Source: an uncultured bacterium
Lineage (GTDB): Bacteria > Actinomycetota > Coriobacteriia > Coriobacteriales > Coriobacteriaceae
DNA: 5,968 bases
NCBI GenBank assembly: GCA_905215815.1
Contig: CAJMRN010000095.1
Location: 1 to 5,968 of the forward strand
Direction: 5' to 3'
A model generated the notes under the pieces. The model did not search any database. It saw nothing but the letters and a program-made list of their open reading frames with translations, and was not told where the DNA came from. The position numbers and the translations under genes were made by a program. Below are positions 1-4,421 of the stretch, piece by piece; the first letter of the stretch is position 1; each line of letters starts with the position of its first letter.

Positions 1-264
1 GGCGGCGAGCTCATCTATGCCACCTGCTCGGTTTTTGATGAGGAGAACGCGCAGGTTGTGGATGCGTTTTTGTCTTCGCCCGAGGGCGCAGACTTTAGCC
101 TGGCACCTCTCTCCGAGGCACAGATCCTGCAGCTGCCCGATTTCGCCCAGGCCAAGAAGCTCGTCTCCGTCCGTCAAAACGACCGCGGGCTTTTCCAAAG
201 CGTCCCCGTAAACGCCGATTCCTACGATGGTCACTTCTGTGCCAGGTTGATTCGCAAGCAGTAA
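1..264 (+). CDS. RsmB/NOP-family 16S rRNA (cytosine-C5)-methyltransferase, C-terminal fragment
   Basis: Only the last 87 codons are present; the gene begins before the window and ends at a TAA. The fragment opens with GGELIYATCSVFDEENAQVV, the family's conserved motif VI. In RNA m5C methyltransferases the Cys of this TCS (fragment residue 9) is the nucleophile that attacks C6 of the target cytosine. The end, DGHFCARLIRK, matches the usual C-terminal DGFF.ARL.K strand of the SAM-dependent Rossmann domain. The protein stops right after this domain, with no added PUA-type domain. This fits an RsmB-like enzyme (methylating C967 of 16S rRNA in E. coli) better than RsmF, but the N-terminal NusB-like part that would settle it lies outside. 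The family assignment is firm; the exact rRNA target is inferred. The gene converges on the minus-strand fmdB-like gene, with about 100 bp between the stop codons. Confidence 0.88.
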   Translation, partial: GGELIYATCSVFDEENAQVVDAFLSSPEGADFSLAPLSEAQILQLPDFAQAKKLVSVRQNDRGLFQSVPVNADSYDGHFCARLIRKQ

Positions 265-267
265 AGA

Positions 268-334
268 AGTTGCGGTGAAATAGGAATTGAATATCGGCTT
301 CTACCCGTCAAACAGTCCTTATTTCACCGCAACT
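268..334. repeat. 15-bp perfect inverted repeat with 37-nt loop between convergent genes
   Basis: The arm AGTTGCGGTGAAATA (268-282) is exactly reverse-complemented at 320-334. A further G-U pair (283/319) and a G-C pair (284/318) are possible. It begins 4 bases after the methyltransferase stop and ends about 35 bp before the fmdB-like stop, so a transcript from either side would fold it. It could act as a bidirectional terminator, but the loop is long and neither side has a good U-tract: CATCAGG follows on plus and TCTTTACTG on minus. The alternative is a small interspersed (REP- or MITE-like) element. The perfect arms are directly visible; the role is inferred. Confidence 0.7.
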
Positions 335-368
335 CATCAGGAAACCTGGGTGTCGGGACCGCTTGTCA

Positions 369-605
369 CTAGTGGCTATGCGGGCAGTTGGCGCAGCAGC
401 CGCTGGTGGCGTTGGTGCTGGAGCCGCCGCTTCGCTGGTCGGTGTTGTAGAAACCGCTGCCTTCGAATTTAATGCCGCTGGCCGAGAACGTCTTAGATGC
501 CGGGGCGCCGCAGCTGGGGCATACGACCTCGGGCGTCTCGGACATGGGGTGCTCAACCTCAAACACGTTGCCGCAGCTCGTGCACTTGTAATCGTAGCGC
601 GCCAT
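369..605 (-). CDS. FmdB-family zinc-ribbon protein
   Basis: This is a 78-residue protein of the FmdB / CxxC_CxxC_SSSS regulatory-protein family. It starts MARYDYKCTSCG and has two CxxC knuckles (C8/C11 and C29/C32) that form one zinc ribbon. The family signature IKFEGSGFYNTD follows at residues 45-56. The last 11 residues add a second Cys/His cluster (C70, C71, C74, H76, H78) after a Ser/Gly linker, which could bind another metal ion. The ATG is favoured by a strong Shine-Dalgarno AAGGAAG (610-616) four bases upstream. The family is named after a proposed regulator of formamidase/acetamidase genes in Methylophilus, but its general function is unknown; a cytoplasmic nucleic-acid or ribosome-associated role is only a guess. 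It lies 87 bp downstream of the GH13-GH77 gene on the same strand, with a hairpin between them, so it may be separately transcribed. Confidence 0.9.
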   Translation of the reverse strand: MARYDYKCTSCGNVFEVEHPMSETPEVVCPSCGAPASKTFSASGIKFEGSGFYNTDQRSGGSSTNATSGCCANCPHSH

Positions 606-609
606 AATA

Positions 610-616
610 CTTCCTT
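610..616 (-). promoter_or_regulatory. Ribosome binding site of the fmdB-like gene
   Basis: On the minus strand, AAGGAAG followed by TATT precedes the ATG at 605. It is close to the AAGGAGG consensus and clearly better than the site in front of the GH13-GH77 gene. It supports the chosen start and independent translation of the small protein. Confidence 0.7.
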
Positions 617-627
617 TTCAGCACAAA

Positions 628-649
628 GCGGGCAGATCGCTCTGCCCGC
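628..649 (-). terminator. GC-rich hairpin between the GH13-GH77 gene and the fmdB-like gene
   Basis: A perfect 9-bp stem, GCGGGCAGA (628-636) with TCTGCCCGC (641-649), closes a 4-nt loop. On the minus strand it is followed by TTTGTGC and preceded by AATTTTT. It sits about 44 bases after the stop of the GH13-GH77 gene, as expected for its intrinsic terminator, but the U-run is only three long. If a promoter for the fmdB-like gene lies in 650-690, the hairpin would instead be in that gene's leader and could act as an attenuator. The stem is certain; its role as terminator is probable. Confidence 0.55.
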
Positions 650-692
650 AAAAATTCAATCAGCTGTACTGTACCCTATATCGGGGGTTTTA

Positions 693-3600
693 TCACGCTT
701 CGCCCCAGAATCTATGGGTGCTGCGCAGGAGCTTCGCAGTTTTCTCCTCGGCCGCCGCAATGTCGGCCTCCTGCGCCTGCCATGTCCAGTTGCCCGTGGC
801 CACGCCCGGCACGTTCATACGTGCATCGTCGCCCAGCCCCAGTATGTCCTGCAGCGGCATCATCACGAGTGGAGCATCGCTTGCTAGGGCATCGCCCATG
901 AGCTCGCATGCCAGTTCAATGCCGCTCGGGTCGTCGCCGCCCGCAAAGGAGCGCGTGCACCAGCCGGCGAGCGTCGAGGTGTCGTGCGTCGAGGTATACA
1001 GGATCTTGCCCGGTGTGGGATGAATTCCGCAGCGAACGTCGTAGTCGCTGAACTCCAGTACGTCCATGCCGGGGAAGCCGCAGGTCGAAGCCATCGCACG
1101 AACGCCAGGCGTCAGATAGCCGAGATCCTCGGCGATAAAGTTGAGCGGACCCAGCTCGTCATAGGCGGTCTGGAACAGGTCCTTGCCCGGGCCTGCCAGC
1201 CAGCGGCCGTCGGCACAGGCCTTGCCGGCAGGGATGCTAAAGTAGCTGTGGAAGCCCAGGAAGTGGTCCAGGCGCACGCGGTCGTAGAGTGAAAACGCAC
1301 GACGCAGGCGATCCATCCACCAGCTATAGCCGTTCTTCTTCATGTGATCCCAGCGGAAGGTGGGGTTTCCCCACACCTGGCCCTCGGGCGCAAAGTTGTC
1401 GGGCGGCGCGCCCGAAATTTCAATCGCCTTGCCGGTGTCGGATAGCCAGAAGTTCTCGGGCTCGCTCCACGCATCGGCCGAATCGTCCGAGACATACATC
1501 GGGATATCGCCGATGACCTCGATGCCCTTCTTGTGCGCATAGTTCATGAGCTCGCACCAGGCAAGGTCAAAGCGATACTGCATGTACGCCTGCAGCTCGG
1601 CCTCGTCGTGGAAGCGCTTGTCATCGATCAGGTGCTCGTTGTAGCGCGCGACATCCGCCGGCCAATCGTGGCGCGACTCGCCCTCAAAGTACTTCTTAAC
1701 GGCCATGTAGACGCAGTACTTCTCGAGCCAATCGGCGTTGCGATGTTTAAATGCCGTGTACAGCGGGTCGGCATCCTCGCCGCCGTGGGCCTTCCAGGCA
1801 GCAAAGTCGGCAGCCAACTCCTCGTGGCTCTCGGGCAACAGGTCGATATTGCCCGCAAAGGCAGAGGGACCGGCATAGGGGGAGCGGAAGAAGTCTGTGG
1901 GATTGACGGGCAGGACCTGCCAGTAACGCATGCCCATGGCGGCCAGATGCTCGATAAAGCGACGCGTGGGCGCACCGATTGTGCCGGGTTTGCCGTCATC
2001 GGTCGGCACCGAGGTGATGTGGCACACGACGCCCGCACCGTGATCGAGCGGCTCCTGCAGGCGCTTCTCGGCATGGTGATAGATGATCGAAGAGCCCAGC
2101 GGGTACAAGTCGAGCGTGACGGTACCGTTGTGGATCTCGCACTCGTGGCCGCTGATAACGTCGCTTGCACATTCGCCGAGCGCTGGGATCGTCACGCAGT
2201 GCGAATTGCGCAGACTGCGGTTGATGATAACCGTCGCGGCCTCGCCGTCTTTGCCCGTGCGGGTGTAAGCCAAGACTTCGTCGTTGAGCGCAAAGGCCTT
2301 GATCTCGCCATCGACCATAAAGGGCAGCGCGCGGCGCACGGCAGACGCGTTCTTAACGATGGCCAGCGTGTCGAAGTCGTGCAGGTCTTCCTTCAAAGGC
2401 AGGGTGCGGCGGTTGCCCGGATCGGTGAGGCCCTCCAGGCCGTACTCATCGCCATAATAGATCGAAGGCACGCCCGGGAAGGTCATCTGCATGAGCGTCG
2501 CCAACCAAAAGCGGCTCTTGGCCAAGCCCATGGAATTCTCGTCCAGGCGCCACTTGCTGCGCTCGCTCTCGGGCAGCTGCGACTCGTCGGGGCCGCCGCC
2601 GAGTACCGAGATAATGCGCGGACGGTCGTGGCTCGAGAGCAGATTGAGCGCGCAGGACAGGGCCTCGCGCGGGTAGTTCTCGCGCAGGGTTTCGATATCC
2701 TCGGCTGCCTGGTAGGCGTTCTTGTAACCCATCAAAAAGCCTATGACCATGTCGCGGAAGGGGTAGTCCATGGCAGAGTCGAGCTCAGAACCCTGCAGAT
2801 AGCGGCGTAGATGGCCATAGCTGATCTTGTTGGAGGCGTCTTCCCAGACTTCGCCGAGCAGCAGCGCGTCGGGCTTTTCGGCGAGCACGGCCTTTTTGAT
2901 CTCGGCCAGGAAGTCGTCGGAAAGCTCGTCGGCCACGTCCAATCGCCAGCCGTGGGCACCGGCGCGCAGCCATTTGCGGATCACGCCGTCCTTGCCCAGG
3001 AGCCTCTCGCGCACAAGCTCGGAGCTCTCATTGATGGCGGGCATGTTACCCACACCCCACCAGCAGTCATACGAGCCGTCCTCGTGGAAATAGAACGCAT
3101 CGCGCCACGGCGAATCCTCGCTCTGCCAGGCACCGACGCCGGGATAATTGCCGTAGCGGTTGAAGTAGACCGAATCGTCGCCCGTGTGGTTGAAGACGCC
3201 GTCCAGGATGATGGAAATGCCGAGCTTCTCGGCTGCCTCGCACAGCTCCGTAAAGTCCTGCTCGGTGCCCAGGATTGGGTCGATCTTGGTGTAATCGGCC
3301 GTGTCGTAGCGGTGGTTGCTCGCGGCCTCAAAGATGGGGTTGAGGTAGATGGCTGTAAAGCCCAGCTCGGCAATTCGAGGTAGGTCTTCTTGGATACCCT
3401 TGAGCGAACCGCCGTAAAAGTCCCAGGTCTTGATGGAGCCGTCTTCGGCACGCTCGTACACGGGCGGCTCGTTCCAGTCCTCGACCATGCGGCGCTGGAT
3501 TCCGTTGCGCGGTTTTTCGACTTCGGCCTGCGTGCGCTCGCGCCAGTTTTCGTCGCGAGCGTAGCGATCGGGGAAGATCTGGTAGACCATACCGCGCTCG

Positions 3601-3989
3601 TACCAGGTGGGACGGTTCTCGCGGTGCTTGTAGACGGTAATCTGGAACGACGGAACCTCGGCGTAGTTGTAAGTTACGCCCTCGCCACCGGTGCGACCCT
3701 GTGGTGCGCCTAAGCGGACCTCGGGCTGGCCCTCGATGTTGCAGATAAAGCTGTACCAGATAAGACAGGGCTCGGTGCACTCAAGCTCTGCAGTAAATAT
3801 GCCGTCGCCCTCGTGCGTCATGGGATACAGAGACTCACCGATTTCATCGACCCAGGTACGTAGGGTAAGCGTTGCCTGGTTAGGGTCGGCATCCTCCAAA
3901 ATCACCGAGAGCGAAACAGAAGTTCCAGTGGTCACAGCGCCAAACGGAGTACGAAACTGCGGCAGACGACTGTTGTGAATCAATCTCAT
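693..3989 (-). CDS. malQ: Fused GH13 alpha-amylase/neopullulanase-type glycosidase and GH77 4-alpha-glucanotransferase
   Basis: This is a 1098-residue two-enzyme fusion; the symbol applies to its C-terminal half. Residues 1-120 look like the beta-sandwich N-domain found before neopullulanase-type GH13 enzymes. The GH13 barrel starts near YQIFPDRYA (136-144). Its motifs are DGVFNH (263-268), GWRLDVADE (347-355; nucleophile D351, R349), GEVWE (379-383; acid/base E380) and SSHD (452-455; D455). A C-terminal beta-domain ends near residue 640, and GH77 follows with almost no linker. GH77 motifs are HITSVP (657-662), SPYAGPSAFAGN (703-714), GDIPMYV (827-833), APPDNFAPEGQVWGNP (861-876), RLDHF (906-910; nucleophile D908), AEDLG (953-957; acid/base E954), THD (1001-1003) and NVPG (1059-1062). 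Both active sites look intact. Expected role: cytoplasmic cleavage of maltodextrin/glycogen and disproportionation of the resulting maltooligosaccharides; no signal peptide is visible. The GH13 bond specificity (alpha-1,4 or alpha-1,6) cannot be decided by eye. The ATG has only a weak GGA seven bases upstream. Confidence 0.93.
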   Translation of the reverse strand: MRLIHNSRLPQFRTPFGAVTTGTSVSLSVILEDADPNQATLTLRTWVDEIGESLYPMTHEGDGIFTAELECTEPCLIWYSFICNIEGQPEVRLGAPQGRTGGEGVTYNYAEVPSFQITVYKHRENRPTWYERGMVYQIFPDRYARDENWRERTQAEVEKPRNGIQRRMVEDWNEPPVYERAEDGSIKTWDFYGGSLKGIQEDLPRIAELGFTAIYLNPIFEAASNHRYDTADYTKIDPILGTEQDFTELCEAAEKLGISIILDGVFNHTGDDSVYFNRYGNYPGVGAWQSEDSPWRDAFYFHEDGSYDCWWGVGNMPAINESSELVRERLLGKDGVIRKWLRAGAHGWRLDVADELSDDFLAEIKKAVLAEKPDALLLGEVWEDASNKISYGHLRRYLQGSELDSAMDYPFRDMVIGFLMGYKNAYQAAEDIETLRENYPREALSCALNLLSSHDRPRIISVLGGGPDESQLPESERSKWRLDENSMGLAKSRFWLATLMQMTFPGVPSIYYGDEYGLEGLTDPGNRRTLPLKEDLHDFDTLAIVKNASAVRRALPFMVDGEIKAFALNDEVLAYTRTGKDGEAATVIINRSLRNSHCVTIPALGECASDVISGHECEIHNGTVTLDLYPLGSSIIYHHAEKRLQEPLDHGAGVVCHITSVPTDDGKPGTIGAPTRRFIEHLAAMGMRYWQVLPVNPTDFFRSPYAGPSAFAGNIDLLPESHEELAADFAAWKAHGGEDADPLYTAFKHRNADWLEKYCVYMAVKKYFEGESRHDWPADVARYNEHLIDDKRFHDEAELQAYMQYRFDLAWCELMNYAHKKGIEVIGDIPMYVSDDSADAWSEPENFWLSDTGKAIEISGAPPDNFAPEGQVWGNPTFRWDHMKKNGYSWWMDRLRRAFSLYDRVRLDHFLGFHSYFSIPAGKACADGRWLAGPGKDLFQTAYDELGPLNFIAEDLGYLTPGVRAMASTCGFPGMDVLEFSDYDVRCGIHPTPGKILYTSTHDTSTLAGWCTRSFAGGDDPSGIELACELMGDALASDAPLVMMPLQDILGLGDDARMNVPGVATGNWTWQAQEADIAAAEEKTAKLLRSTHRFWGEA

Positions 3990-4050
3990 AATACGGTCCA
4001 GTTCAATAGAATCACGGCCTGCGGGCCATGGGCTTTACGCACAGGATAAA

Positions 4051-4078
4051 AGTATATCTGTTGTACACAGGCTGTATA
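4051..4078 (-). promoter_or_regulatory. Candidate sigma70-type promoter of the GH13-GH77 gene
   Basis: Reading the minus strand, TATACA (4078-4073; 4 of 6 with TTGACA) and TATACT (4056-4051; 5 of 6 with TATAAT) are 16 bp apart. Transcription would start near 4044, giving a leader of about 55 nt before the ATG at 3989. The -10 match is good and the -35 is weak. No better pair was seen in the gap. Confidence 0.45.
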
Positions 4079-4079
4079 A
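4061..4079. promoter_or_regulatory. Operator-like palindrome overlapping the promoter
   Basis: TTGTACACAGGCTGTATAA has 7-base arms (TTGTACA / TGTATAA) with one G-T mismatch around a 5-base centre. A second nested pair, TGTTGT (4059-4064) with ACAACA (4080-4085), encloses it. The palindrome covers the proposed -35 and most of the spacer, where a repressor would block RNA polymerase. The 7-5-7 layout is common for helix-turn-helix dimers such as GntR- or LacI-type regulators, and maltodextrin genes are often controlled this way. No regulator gene is in the window, so the assignment is inference. Confidence 0.35.
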
Positions 4080-4085
4080 ACAACA

Positions 4086-4196
4086 TCCGTTTACCATCGG
4101 CGAACGGTTGTCCTAGAAAATCGTTTTACCACCCAAATTATCGCGATATTTAAAAACATCTATACGGATACTATTTGTAGCCAACCAAAAGTACTT
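4086..4196. other. Non-coding AT-rich stretch upstream of the promoter
   Basis: No convincing reading frame is present. It is visibly richer in A/T than the flanking genes. It contains a perfect 10-bp palindrome, TATCGCGATA (4139-4148), with AA and TT flanks that extend the symmetry after one mismatch, and a small CCGTT/AACGG inverted repeat (4087-4091 / 4103-4107). A lone TACTAT (4169-4174) on the plus strand resembles a -10 box but has no good -35 partner. The stretch may be upstream regulatory DNA for the GH13-GH77 gene. Confidence 0.4.
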
Positions 4197-4328
4197 CGGT
4201 TTACTACGACGAATTGAATGATCTCAACCACGGTCATTTTCGTGATATTAAAACCGCAGGTAGAGGCGTTGCCAATTTCGTAGATTACTCGCCGTGGTCA
4301 GCCGGAGCCATTTTGTCGTAGTAAACCG
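4197..4328. repeat. 132-bp intergenic element with 14-bp terminal inverted repeats (possible MITE-like or structured-RNA element)
   Basis: CGGTTTACTACGAC (4197-4210) is exactly reverse-complemented at 4315-4328. In register with the outer arms is an inner 7-bp pair, ACCACGG (4227-4233) with CCGTGGT (4292-4298), so the whole element can fold as a two-step long hairpin. The plus strand continues into GGGCTTCTTTTTT (to 4340), a U-tract right behind the outer stem, so a plus-strand transcript would end there like an intrinsic terminator. On the minus strand the element lies downstream of glgA and is followed by a weaker CTTTTGG. The core has no reading frame of note. It could be an interspersed repeat, a small RNA with its own terminator, or a second bidirectional terminator. 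The structure is seen; the class is inferred. Confidence 0.65.
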
Positions 4329-4360
4329 GGCTTCTTTTTTACTAGAGAAGTTCAACCAAG

Positions 4361-4389
4361 AAGAGGGTGCCTGGTTGGGGCGCCCTCTT
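4361..4389 (-). terminator. Probable intrinsic terminator of glgA
   Basis: A 10-bp stem, AAGAGGGTGC (4361-4370) with GCGCCCTCTT (4380-4389), has one G-U pair and a 9-nt loop. It begins about 33 bases after the glgA stop. On the minus strand it is preceded by AA and followed by CTTGGTTG, a weak U-tract. On the plus strand it is followed by TTGCGTTG. The position and stem strength fit glgA termination; the poor U-run lowers confidence. Confidence 0.6.
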
Positions 4390-4421
4390 TTGCGTTGAGG
4401 ATTAAGTTTGAATCGTCCGGA

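Noticed and set aside
1533..2810. 425-codon plus-strand open frame
   Set aside because: It is antisense to the GH13-GH77 gene, whose motifs are unmistakable. It arises from GC-rich codon bias and shows no recognisable domain.
4145..4174. Plus-strand promoter in front of the 132-bp element
   Set aside because: TACTAT (4169-4174) is only 4 of 6 with the -10 consensus, and no -35-like hexamer is found 16-18 bp upstream; it is kept only as a hint in the element finding.
4303..4328. Short minus-strand peptide frame inside the 132-bp element (ATG GCT CCG GCT GAC CAC and so on)
   Set aside because: It stops after eight codons and has no ribosome binding site; sequence constraint here is better explained by the inverted repeats.
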